Source: Nitrospiraceae bacterium
GTDB taxonomy: Bacteria; Nitrospirota; Nitrospiria; Nitrospirales; Nitrospiraceae
Reading direction: 5' to 3'
Assembly (NCBI GenBank): GCA_919902505.1
Contig: CAKKRE010000027.1
Span: 1-64,000 of the forward strand
Length of the DNA: 64,000 bases
Shown: positions 29,536 to 37,057 of the stretch, in pieces
How positions within the stretch are numbered: position 1 is the first letter of the stretch
How the letters are laid out: each line of letters begins with the position of its first letter
Position numbers and translations under genes: made by a program
Notes under the pieces: generated by a model
Database searches by the model: none
What the model was told of the DNA's origin: nothing
What the model saw: the letters and a program-made list of their open reading frames with translations, nothing else

Positions 29536-30183
29536 ATGACTCAGCTGAAGGTGGGTTTTTCCATCGATGTGTATTCGGACGTGGTGTGCCCCTGGTGTTA
29601 CATCGGCAAACGGCGGCTTGAGCAGGCGCTGGAATCGGTCCAGGCGCAGGCGACGGCGCGCGTATTCTGGCGCCCGTTTCAGCTCAATCCGACCATGCCC
29701 AAGGCGGGCATGGATCGCCGGGTGTATCTCGAAGCGAAGTTCGGCGGGCCCGGCGAAATGAAGGCGATCCAGGATCGCGTGGCAGCAGTGGGAACGAGTG
29801 TGGGCATCGAGTTCGCGTTCGACCGGATTGCGCGGACACCGAACACGTTCGATGCCCATCGACTGATCTGGTTCGCTCAGCAACAGGGCCATCAGGATGA
29901 GGTGGTTGAAGAACTGTTCCACGGGTACTTCACGGAGGGACTGCATATAGGTCAGGCTGAGATACTGGTCTCCCTCGCCGTCCGGGCCGGATTGGATGGA
30001 GAAGCGGTCGGCCGTCTGCTGCAGGTTCAGGAGGGCGTCGATGCCGTGCGGCAGGAAGAAGCCCACGGCCATCAGTTGGGGATCAGAGGGGTTCCGTATT
30101 TCGTGCTGAATGGAAAGGCTGCGCTGTCCGGTGCCCAGCCGGTGGAGACGTTCGTCTCTGCGATCAAGCAGGTGACCGGATAA
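29536..30183 (+). CDS. DsbA-family oxidoreductase (FrnE-like)
   Basis: A 215-residue DsbA-like thioredoxin-fold protein of the cytoplasmic FrnE type, with the CPWC active site (Cys18, Cys21) in DVYSDVVCPWCYIGKRRLE. The helical insertion contains NTFDAHRLIWFAQQQGHQDEVVEELF, and the cis-Pro loop is in HQLGIRGVPYFVLNGK. There is no signal peptide. FrnE proteins act as disulfide oxidoreductases or isomerases in stress or polyketide contexts. It is followed by a VOC protein after 12 bp. Confidence 0.92.
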   Translation: MTQLKVGFSIDVYSDVVCPWCYIGKRRLEQALESVQAQATARVFWRPFQLNPTMPKAGMDRRVYLEAKFGGPGEMKAIQDRVAAVGTSVGIEFAFDRIARTPNTFDAHRLIWFAQQQGHQDEVVEELFHGYFTEGLHIGQAEILVSLAVRAGLDGEAVGRLLQVQEGVDAVRQEEAHGHQLGIRGVPYFVLNGKAALSGAQPVETFVSAIKQVTG

Positions 30184-30195
30184 GGAGGTCCTGCG

Positions 30196-30645
30196 ATGGC
30201 GGTTCAAGTGTATGGATGCAACCACATCGTCATTGAAGTCACCGACGCCAAGAAGGCCGTGAAGTTTTATTCCGACGTGTTCGGACTCAAGATGTTGCGT
30301 GGTGGAGAAGGCGCCGCCTGGTGCAAACTGGGCGAGCATCAATTCATGGCGATTTTTGAAGTTGAGCAGCTGCAGCCGGATCGCGTGAAGCATTTCGGAT
30401 TGATGGTGCGTGATGCGGAGCAGATCAAAGAAGTTCGGCGCAAACTCACCAGGAAGTACAAGCTGAGGATGGAACCGCATTTCCGCTGCGATTTCCGCGA
30501 CCCCTGGGGAAACCGGATTCAGGTCGGTGATCTATCGGACGAGTCCCTGGTCTGGCTCCTCCCCTATCAGGAGGTTCAGAAGGCGGACATCACGTTCTCT
30601 AAGGCCTCGCGCGCTCGACAAGGAAAGGAGCCACAGGATGCCTGA
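30196..30645 (+). CDS. VOC/glyoxalase-fold protein
   Basis: A 149-residue vicinal-oxygen-chelate protein with two beta-alpha-beta-beta-beta units: NHIVIEVTDAKKAVKFYSDVFGLKML and KHFGLMVRDAEQIKEVRRKL, then DFRDPWGNRIQVGDL. Metal ligands are plausible (His in NHIV, His in KHFG, Glu/Asp late), but the substrate is unknown; glyoxalase, dioxygenase and thiol transferase are all possible. Its last 8 bp overlap the DUF5069 gene. Confidence 0.85.
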   Translation: MAVQVYGCNHIVIEVTDAKKAVKFYSDVFGLKMLRGGEGAAWCKLGEHQFMAIFEVEQLQPDRVKHFGLMVRDAEQIKEVRRKLTRKYKLRMEPHFRCDFRDPWGNRIQVGDLSDESLVWLLPYQEVQKADITFSKASRARQGKEPQDA

Positions 30646-31096
30646 TGTAGAGAAGGTTCGAACGCTTGCGAACGATCTCACCAAGACCTATCCTCGCAGC
30701 CCGCGGGAAATGCTGGGGGGCTATGTCATCGGCGCACGTTGCGCGGACAAATGCCGGGCGTTTCTCCTGGGCATCAACGGGGACTATAACTATTGGCCCT
30801 GCTCGTTAGCCGGCCTGCTGTTTTCGTTCACGGGCATCACGCCTGATCAGTTCAAAGAAGTCGTGGCCACCGGGGCGAACGATGAGGAGCTGGCCGCTTG
30901 GCTCAAGGCTCAGAGCAAGGTACAGGACCGGCAGGCGATCATTCAGTGGAACAACAAGATGCGGGACCTGCGTCTTTCCGAGATGAGTCCTCAAGCGCAG
31001 GCCTACATGGAGGAGTACATCCCCAAGTATGTGCCCACCCATCGCCCCGTCTACGTGTATTTCGATGTGTACGATCTGGAAGAGAAGCGCTTGTGA
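30638..31096 (+). CDS. DUF5069 protein
   Basis: A 152-residue soluble protein matching DUF5069: KTYPRSPREMLGGYVIGARCADKCRAFLLGINGDYNYWPCSLAGLLFSF, then the helical AWLKAQSKVQDRQAIIQWNNKM. ATG 30638 lies behind AAAGGAG and overlaps the VOC gene by 8 bp; the frame is open upstream, but that part is a shadow of the VOC gene. Three Cys residues cluster in the first third. Function unknown. Confidence 0.8.
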   Translation: MPDVEKVRTLANDLTKTYPRSPREMLGGYVIGARCADKCRAFLLGINGDYNYWPCSLAGLLFSFTGITPDQFKEVVATGANDEELAAWLKAQSKVQDRQAIIQWNNKMRDLRLSEMSPQAQAYMEEYIPKYVPTHRPVYVYFDVYDLEEKRL

Positions 31097-31133
31097 CAAA
31101 CGGATGTGTGGATGACGCCTGAAGGAACTCGAC

Positions 31134-32240
31134 ATGCCGGATGCGACATGGACTGAGATCGGTTCGGTCGATGAACTCAAGCAGCGCCCCCTCCGGCAAA
31201 TCGTCTGCGGCCAGACGAAGCTGGCCTTGACATACAAGGACGGCCGGTTCGCGGCGATCTCAGGGGTCTGCAATCATATCGGCGGGCCGCTGGGTGAGGG
31301 ACGGCTCGACGGCGACTACGTCGTCTGCCCCTGGCATTACTGGAAGTTTCACCATCGGACCGGCCAGGGTGAGCCGGGATACGAAGGCGATCAGGTTGCG
31401 ACCTATGCTGTGAAGGTGGAGGATGGACGCGTCTCTGTCGATCTGACACCGGTCACGAAGCGACACAAGCTCCCGAAACACTCGCACCCGCTGGCACGCC
31501 CGATCGTTCGAGCCGACGGTCCCATTCGTGTACTGGGCATCGCCACGACCGCGATGACGGCGGACCAGCCGCGCTTCAGCGCCTCCGACGCCCTGCTGGA
31601 GAAGGCATTAGCGTATGCGCGGGAATACTTGAAATGCGACACGCAACTGATCAAGTTACGTGACCTCTCGTTCCGGGCCTGTGAAGGGTTTTATTCCAAG
31701 TCGGCGGAAGCCTGCACCTGGCCTTGCTCGATCACGCAGATGGATCCGACCGATCAAATGGACCGGGTGTACGAAGCCGTGGTGCATTGGGCGGATGTGA
31801 TTCTCGTCTCGACACCGATCCGATGGGGCGGCGCCAGCAGCCTCTATTACAAGATGGTCGAACGGATGAACTGCATTCAGAATCAGGAGACGATCGCCAA
31901 CCGGCACCTGCTCAAGAATAAAGTCGCTGCGTTCATCATCATGGGCGGACAGGACAATGTGCAGGGGGTCGCCGGTCAACTGATGACCTTTTTCGCCGAG
32001 GTCGGCTGCCAGTTCCCGCAGTTTCCGTTTATCGCCCATTCGCGCGGATGGAGCGCAGAGGACATGGAGCGGAACAACAGCGAGGTGCAGAACAGCCGGG
32101 AGTTGCGTGAGGGGGCTCAGGCGCTCGTCGCCCGCGCGGCGGAGATGGCGCGGCTCATGGTGGAGGGGCAGCTGGCGATGCATCCGCTCACCCGGGGTGG
32201 CCGCAAGGCGCATCAACTGGATAGTGAACCGACGGGATAG
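31134..32240 (+). CDS. Rieske [2Fe-2S] - flavodoxin-like FMN reductase fusion
   Basis: A 368-residue fusion. The N-terminal Rieske domain (about 1-105) has CNHIGGPLGEG (C-x-H) and CPWHYWKFHH (C-x-x-H), which ligate a [2Fe-2S] cluster. The C-terminal part (from about residue 128: IRVLGIATTAM, RACEGFYSKSAEACTWPC, VILVSTPIRWGGASSLYYKMVER, FIIMGGQDNVQGV) is an NADPH-dependent FMN-reductase/flavodoxin fold. The combination implies internal electron transfer between flavin and Rieske cluster. No oxygenase catalytic domain is present. It probably takes part in reductive detoxification within this stress cluster, and it lies 37 bp after DUF5069. Confidence 0.85.
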   Translation: MPDATWTEIGSVDELKQRPLRQIVCGQTKLALTYKDGRFAAISGVCNHIGGPLGEGRLDGDYVVCPWHYWKFHHRTGQGEPGYEGDQVATYAVKVEDGRVSVDLTPVTKRHKLPKHSHPLARPIVRADGPIRVLGIATTAMTADQPRFSASDALLEKALAYAREYLKCDTQLIKLRDLSFRACEGFYSKSAEACTWPCSITQMDPTDQMDRVYEAVVHWADVILVSTPIRWGGASSLYYKMVERMNCIQNQETIANRHLLKNKVAAFIIMGGQDNVQGVAGQLMTFFAEVGCQFPQFPFIAHSRGWSAEDMERNNSEVQNSRELREGAQALVARAAEMARLMVEGQLAMHPLTRGGRKAHQLDSEPTG

Positions 32241-32269
32241 GCGGGATCGATTCGCAAGGAGGCGGGATC

Positions 32270-32662
32270 ATGTCAGGTCAGGATCACATGCGCACGCATT
32301 TGGGCAATCTGTCGCGGTCATTGCTGCGTCTGCACAAGGCGTTGCTGGACGGCGAACGGGTCTCCTATGAGCGCGTGCATGGGCGGATCGAGACGAATGG
32401 CGCATTCTTTCAGCTTGTGTTGGGCGACGCGTGGTTCGTCTGGTTGCGCCCCCTGTCTCAATTGATGGTGAAGATCGATGAGTTGTCAGAGGAGAAAGAG
32501 ATCCCTGATCGAGCGGAGATCACGGTGGTGATCGACTCGGTGCGGACCATGTTGACGCCGTCCGAAGAAGGCGACGGATTCGGCAGGCATTATTACGACG
32601 CGCTGCAGCGCGAGCCCGATGTGGTGCTGGCGCATGCGGCGGTCAGGGCGTTGCTCCAGTAG
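32270..32662 (+). CDS. Conserved hypothetical protein of the stress cluster
   Basis: A 130-residue soluble, mostly helical protein: LGNLSRSLLRLHKALLDGERVSYERVHG, AFFQLVLGDAWFVWLRPLSQLMVKIDEL, GFGRHYYDALQREPDVVLAHAAVRALL. I do not recognise a named family. It starts 29 bp after the Rieske-flavodoxin gene behind AAGGAGG and is probably in the same transcription unit. Confidence 0.7.
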   Translation: MSGQDHMRTHLGNLSRSLLRLHKALLDGERVSYERVHGRIETNGAFFQLVLGDAWFVWLRPLSQLMVKIDELSEEKEIPDRAEITVVIDSVRTMLTPSEEGDGFGRHYYDALQREPDVVLAHAAVRALLQ

Positions 32663-32684
32663 CCGCCGTCCGATACTGAGTGCA

Positions 32685-32775
32685 CCGTATCTCGTGAAGC
32701 GTGAATCGTTTGAGAAGGACACTCGTCGTCATGTGATTCCGAGAGACGAGCGGCGCTTCACGAACGACGAAAGGA
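32685..32775. repeat. CTCGTGAAGCGT-type intergenic inverted repeat
   Basis: CTCGTGAAGCGTGAATCGTT (from about 32692) is answered by CGGCGCTTCACGAACGACG (about 32752-32770). Related fragments occur near 29475-29500 (TCGTTCGTCGCTCGTGAAGCG) and 52735-52767. It fills the short gap between two genes of the stress cluster, and no ORF is present. Confidence 0.45.
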
Positions 32776-32779
32776 AACC

Positions 32780-33226
32780 ATGAAAGCGCACTATCTCGGC
32801 CATGCGGTGTTCTACGTGAAGGACCTGCAACGCTCCCTCGTCTTCTATCGCGACCTCTTAGGATTTCAAGAGGTCGGACGAATCTTCAACGGCGCAGCGG
32901 CGGCGCTCACTTCCGGCCGCACGCATCACGAATTGCTCCTGATTCAGGTCGGCGATGCGCCGGGTCCTCCTCAGGGGCGACGGCGAGGCCTGTATCACAT
33001 CGGCATCAAGGTCGGCGACAGCCTCGATGAGCTGCGCGCGGCGAAGCGAGAGTTGGAGTCCGCCGGCGTCTCCATCGACGGGATGAGCGACCATACAGTG
33101 AGTCAAAGCCTGTATCTTCGCGATCCGGACGGAAATGAAGTGGAAGTGTATGTCGATGGGGATCAGTCGGTGTGGAAGACCGATCCGTCGGCGGTGGTGT
33201 CCCCGATCAAGCCGCTATATTTGTAA
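32780..33226 (+). CDS. VOC/glyoxalase family protein
   Basis: A 148-residue VOC protein with clear paired modules: YLGHAVFYVKDLQRSLVFYRDLLGFQEVGRI and GLYHIGIKVGDSLDELRAAKRELESAGVSI, then HTVSQSLYLRDPDGNEVEVYVDG. The ligand pattern (His in GHAV, Glu/His in HHELLL, His in YHIGI, Glu in NEVEVY) is that of metal-dependent VOC enzymes such as ring-cleavage dioxygenases and glyoxalases. The substrate is unknown; similar proteins detoxify quinones in MhqR-type regulons. Confidence 0.9.
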   Translation: MKAHYLGHAVFYVKDLQRSLVFYRDLLGFQEVGRIFNGAAAALTSGRTHHELLLIQVGDAPGPPQGRRRGLYHIGIKVGDSLDELRAAKRELESAGVSIDGMSDHTVSQSLYLRDPDGNEVEVYVDGDQSVWKTDPSAVVSPIKPLYL

Positions 33227-33246
33227 CCTATGAGGAGGACGTATTC

Positions 33247-33483
33247 ATGGAGAAGCCAGTCATTGCAGCGAAGCAGCCGGCCGTGTTGGAGTTGGAAGCA
33301 GGCACGCACTATTGGTGCCGGTGCGGGCGCTCGAAGAAGCAGCCGTTTTGTGACGGGTCTCACAAGGGAACCAGTTTCACACCCATGGAGTTCACGACAA
33401 CCGAAAAGAAAACCGTGGCCTTGTGCCAGTGTAAGCACACCAAGAATCCTCCGTTTTGCGACGGGACGCACAAATCGCTCTGA
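33247..33483 (+). CDS. Double CDGSH iron-sulfur protein
   Basis: A 78-residue protein with two CDGSH-type [2Fe-2S] motifs: CRCGRSKKQPFCDGSH (about residues 24-39) and CQCKHTKNPPFCDGTH (about 60-75). Each has the three-Cys, one-His ligand set typical of mitoNEET-like proteins. Starting at ATG 33247 puts a good AGGAGG site 8-10 bp upstream. It is a probable electron or cluster carrier next to a ferredoxin reductase gene. Confidence 0.95.
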   Translation: MEKPVIAAKQPAVLELEAGTHYWCRCGRSKKQPFCDGSHKGTSFTPMEFTTTEKKTVALCQCKHTKNPPFCDGTHKSL

Positions 33484-33528
33484 GTTCCCGGTTGACCGGC
33501 GTGCAGCGCGTGACACAAGAGGTGAATC

Positions 33529-34269
33529 ATGGGTGAGGCGGCGGGCGAGAATGGGTATTCGATCACGCTGACCGAGCGGCGGCTGGTGGCGGAAGGGACG
33601 ATGGCCTTCTACTTCGACAAGCCGACGCAGTTTGCCTTCATGCCGGGTCAGTTTGTTGACCTGACGCTGCCCCAGCCCTCTGAGACCGATGCGGCGGGCA
33701 ACACCAGGGCCTTTTCCATCGCGAGCGCACCGCAGGAATCCACTCTGATGGTGGCCACCCGGCTGCGCGATACCGCCTTCAAGCGCGAGCTGCAGCGTAT
33801 GCCGCTCGGCTCAACCGTCCGGATGGAAGGGCCGTTCGGAAAATTGGTGCTGCATGCCGACCAGACCCGCCCCGCCGTTTTTCTGGCTGGCGGGATCGGC
33901 ATTACACCGTTTCGCAGCATGGTGGTGCAGGCGGCGATGCAGCGGTCGTCGCACTCCATGGTGTTGTTCTACTCCAACCGGCGACCGGAGGATGCGCCGT
34001 TCCTGGACGAGCTGCAGGTCTTGCAGGACAAGAATCCTCACTATCGCTTCGTGGGCACCATGACCGAACCCGCGACATCGTCCCGACCCTGGCAGGGCGA
34101 GACGGGATACCTCAATGCGGCCTTGCTCTCCAAACATCTCGTGAATGTGGAGAAGCCGATCTATTACGTGGTCGGCCCGCCGGGTATGGTCGTTGCGCTA
34201 CGGACCACGCTCAAAGCAGCCGGCATCGACGACAGCGACATTCGAACCGAAACGTTTTCTGGTTACTAA
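33529..34269 (+). CDS. Ferredoxin-NAD(P)H reductase-like flavoprotein
   Basis: A 246-residue FAD/NAD(P)-binding reductase. RAFSIAS (R-x-F-S form of the FAD motif), the FAD domain (about 10-105), GGIGITPFRSMV (pyridine-nucleotide binding) and YYVVGPPGMVVALR with the terminal FSGY follow the ferredoxin-reductase family order. There is no fused [2Fe-2S] domain, so it needs an external partner. The adjacent CDGSH protein and the Rieske-flavodoxin protein are candidates by position. Confidence 0.88.
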   Translation: MGEAAGENGYSITLTERRLVAEGTMAFYFDKPTQFAFMPGQFVDLTLPQPSETDAAGNTRAFSIASAPQESTLMVATRLRDTAFKRELQRMPLGSTVRMEGPFGKLVLHADQTRPAVFLAGGIGITPFRSMVVQAAMQRSSHSMVLFYSNRRPEDAPFLDELQVLQDKNPHYRFVGTMTEPATSSRPWQGETGYLNAALLSKHLVNVEKPIYYVVGPPGMVVALRTTLKAAGIDDSDIRTETFSGY

Positions 34270-34406
34270 TTCGGTCAGGTCGCACGGCCTCTGATCAGAA
34301 CCGACGATGCAGTCGTTAGCCTCTCGCGAGCGGAGAATAAATCAGACCTGCCCTAAGGGTAGCCGGTCCGCATGCCTGTCGCGGCCTGCCATGGAAGGAG
34401 ATGTGC

Positions 34407-35012
34407 GTGGAAAAACCTGCTGATGTGGCTCACCCTATTCATGCGCTGTTACAGCGACGGTGGAGTCCGCGCGCGTTTGCGGACCGGATGGTGGAGCCGG
34501 ACACATTGCAGAGCCTGTTCGAGGCGGCCAGGTGGGCGCCGTCGTCGAATAACGAGCAGCCCTGGCACTTCATTGTCGGAACAAAAGCGGACCCTGCTGC
34601 GCACAACCGTCTCGTGGCCTGCCTCAAGGAGGGCAATAGGAAGTGGGCGTTTCGCGCCCCGGTCTTGATATTGTCTGTCGCACGGCTGAATTTCGAGGAC
34701 GAAGGCACCCCGAACCGGCACGCCTGGCACGACACGGGGATGGCGGCGCTCAGTCTCTGCTTGCAAGCGACGGCGCTGGGATTGGTGAGTCACCAAATGG
34801 CGGGATTCGAGATCGAGAAGGCCCGCACCGATCTTGGCATTCCCGCCGGCTGTGAACCGGTGGCGATGATCGCCGTCGGATACCCGGGCGACCCGGCATC
34901 GTTGCCGGACTATCTGCGCGAGCGGGAATTGAAACCGCGGGAGCGGAAGGCTGTGACCGAGTTCGTGTCTCACGGAAGGTGGAATGGCCTGCCCGAGTGG
35001 CTCACCCCGTAG
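34407..35012 (+). CDS. Nitroreductase family protein
   Basis: A 201-residue FMN-dependent nitroreductase. The family N-terminus HPIHALLQRRWSPRAFADRMVE, then LFEAARWAPSSNNEQPWHFIVG (FMN-binding S-S-N-N-E-Q-P-W), and the late segment ALSLCLQATALGLVSHQMAGF are all present. GTG 34407 was chosen because GGAAGGAG runs directly into the in-frame ATG 34401, leaving no spacing, whereas GTG is 6-7 bp away. It reduces nitro compounds or quinones and closes the stress cluster. A methyltransferase remnant follows on the other strand. Confidence 0.9.
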   Translation: MEKPADVAHPIHALLQRRWSPRAFADRMVEPDTLQSLFEAARWAPSSNNEQPWHFIVGTKADPAAHNRLVACLKEGNRKWAFRAPVLILSVARLNFEDEGTPNRHAWHDTGMAALSLCLQATALGLVSHQMAGFEIEKARTDLGIPAGCEPVAMIAVGYPGDPASLPDYLRERELKPRERKAVTEFVSHGRWNGLPEWLTP

Positions 35013-35022
35013 GCGTCCTCGC

Positions 35023-35357
35023 TCACGTGCGCCGGACGCGCAGCATCTCGTTGCCGCCCCGTTGAAGCTCATACCCCACCCGTTCGATCGAGAGGTGATG
35101 GCCCTCTCGACGGAGTTGCTCACACACCGGCTCCAGGTGCTGTGAACGCTCTGCGCTGAGCGCGAGCAGAGGGAAGATCCGCACTTCCCGCGCGACCCGC
35201 AACAGGGCTTGAACGGCAGCGAGGTGAAACGCTGCATCGAAGTGATCCGAGTAGAGAAAGAGAAAGTGCGACGACAGTGCGAGGTCGAACCGGTCTTGCT
35301 CGAACGGCAGCGATGGAAAAACAGAGACTTCGTACTCTATCTGCTCTGTCGTGTAAG
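35023..35357 (-). pseudogene. 3' remnant of a SAM-dependent methyltransferase gene
   Basis: Reading the minus strand, about 108 codons ending in TGA (35023-35025) give VSVFPSLPFEQDRFDLALSSHFLFLYSDHFDAAFHLAAV, then LLRVAREVRIFPLLAL and GYELQRGGNEMLRVRRT. This is the C-terminal half of a class I methyltransferase (the FDLALSSHFLFLYS core strand). The frame is closed by an in-frame TGA just beyond 35357, and no SAM-binding N-terminus or start codon is present. The missing 5' part lies toward the restriction-modification genes at 35455, so their acquisition probably removed it. Confidence 0.65.
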
Positions 35358-35454
35358 GACCGCTACTTCATGCCGTAACCGTTGGTTACAATTTTATTGA
35401 CTTCTATTCCTTGCAAGCATAAAAGAAGGACACATACAGCACAGCGACCACACG

Positions 35455-37047
35455 ATGGACCGACCACCTCTCATTGATCCAGCCACACGATCCCCCGAAC
35501 CGATTGTTGACTACACTGCTCTCGAAAAATTGGCGGGCGAATTTCTGTCTCAAGAGATGGTCGGTAAAGGCAGTGCCCATGCTCAGCGTATTCGTGCACG
35601 GATTCTACAGAACGGTGACCCGCTCGGAGAAGCATACACCAAAATTGTAGCCCCAGGTGCTCGTCGGCAGTACGGCGCGACCTTTACGCCACCTGCGATC
35701 GTTCGGGCTATCCTGAGCTGGGCCAAGTCTCAACAGAGACAGTTCGTGCGAGTAGTCGACCCTGGCGCGGGTTCAGGCCGGTTTGCGCTTGCGGCAGCTC
35801 GAGCGTTTCCGAACGCAGAAATTATTGCTGTGGAGAAGGAACCACAGATTGCACATCTACTCAAAGCCACTGTTATTGCTGCGGGCTTAGCAGATCGGAT
35901 TCGCGTGGTTGTTCAAGACTATCGATCCTTGGAACTTCCGAATGTCACGGGGACTACACTCTTTGTCGGTAATCCGCCGTATCTCCGCCATCATGCCATC
36001 GAAGCCAAATGGAAGCGTTGGTATACAGCTGCCCTCAAAGCGTACGATCTTTCGGGCAGTCAGCTCGCTGGGCTCCATCTGCATTTTCTTCTCAAGACGC
36101 GACAGCTGGCTCGACCAGGGGATTACGGCTGTTTTATTACTGCCGCAGAATGGTTGGACGTCAATTATGGCTCCCCGCTCCGTACGATGTTCACCAATGG
36201 TATGGGTGGTCAGGCACTTCACTTCATCGATAAGACTGTCCAGGTCTTTGACGATGCATTAACCAGTGCCGTCATTCTTTGCTTCCAAGTTGGAGCAGTG
36301 GAGAGTGCAATAAGGGTGCGCCATGTTACCTCTGTCAGCGACCTTGGCGATCTACGCGGGGGAAGACGGATTAGCCATTCACGGGCACAAGACAGCGATA
36401 AATGGTCGCAACTGACACTCGGGAATGTTCATCCAAAGACAACTACTATCGAACTTGGTGATCTGTTCGAAGTTCATCGAGGCCAGGTTACGGGTATGAA
36501 TGCGGTATGGATCGCAGGGGAACACGCACGGCAGCTTCCAAGTCAGCTGCGGCTCCCAACCGTCACCGCTGCAAGGGAGCTCATCAAGGCACCGAATAAC
36601 CGTTTGGTCTCGAATGCCGATCTAAAGTCTGTGGTGAGTCTTCCTTCCGATCTGAACGAATTAGATGCCTCTGCACTTGAACGTGTCCAAGATTTCTTGT
36701 CTTGGGCAAAGAGCCAAGGTGCGCATAGAAGTTATATTGCTCAACACCGACGTCCGTGGTGGCGTGTGGCGATGCCTCCTCCCGCCCCTATATTGATGAC
36801 GTATATGGCGCGCCGCCCTCCTGTCTTCGTTCGAAATCTCTGCGGTGCTCGAATTATCAATATTGCCCATGGTCTTTATCCACGCATTGCCCTCACAGAC
36901 GAAGACTTGGATCGAGTGACGCATTGGCTCAATGTCAATGTTTGCACATCCTCGGGTCGTACCTACGCTGGCGGACTCACGAAGTTTGAACCCCGCGAAG
37001 TCATGCGCCTTCGCATACCGCCCCTCGAAGTTATGCGCCAGCGATAG
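35455..37047 (+). CDS. N6-adenine DNA methyltransferase of XamI-like R-M system
   Basis: A 530-residue adenine methyltransferase of the Eco57I/TaqI-like class. The SAM-binding motif VRVVDPGAGSGRFALAAARAF (about 98-118) comes first, then the catalytic motif NPPY (in LFVGNPPYLRHH), preceded by a QYGATFTPPAIVRAIL motif X region. The C-terminal half is a target-recognition domain (ELGDLFEVHRGQVTGMNAVWI, and ending LRIPPLEVMR). The restriction gene follows after 10 bp. Base composition is visibly lower in G+C than the flanking genes, consistent with recent transfer. Confidence 0.88.
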   Translation: MDRPPLIDPATRSPEPIVDYTALEKLAGEFLSQEMVGKGSAHAQRIRARILQNGDPLGEAYTKIVAPGARRQYGATFTPPAIVRAILSWAKSQQRQFVRVVDPGAGSGRFALAAARAFPNAEIIAVEKEPQIAHLLKATVIAAGLADRIRVVVQDYRSLELPNVTGTTLFVGNPPYLRHHAIEAKWKRWYTAALKAYDLSGSQLAGLHLHFLLKTRQLARPGDYGCFITAAEWLDVNYGSPLRTMFTNGMGGQALHFIDKTVQVFDDALTSAVILCFQVGAVESAIRVRHVTSVSDLGDLRGGRRISHSRAQDSDKWSQLTLGNVHPKTTTIELGDLFEVHRGQVTGMNAVWIAGEHARQLPSQLRLPTVTAARELIKAPNNRLVSNADLKSVVSLPSDLNELDASALERVQDFLSWAKSQGAHRSYIAQHRRPWWRVAMPPPAPILMTYMARRPPVFVRNLCGARIINIAHGLYPRIALTDEDLDRVTHWLNVNVCTSSGRTYAGGLTKFEPREVMRLRIPPLEVMRQR

Positions 37048-37057
37048 GGAGGCTCTC

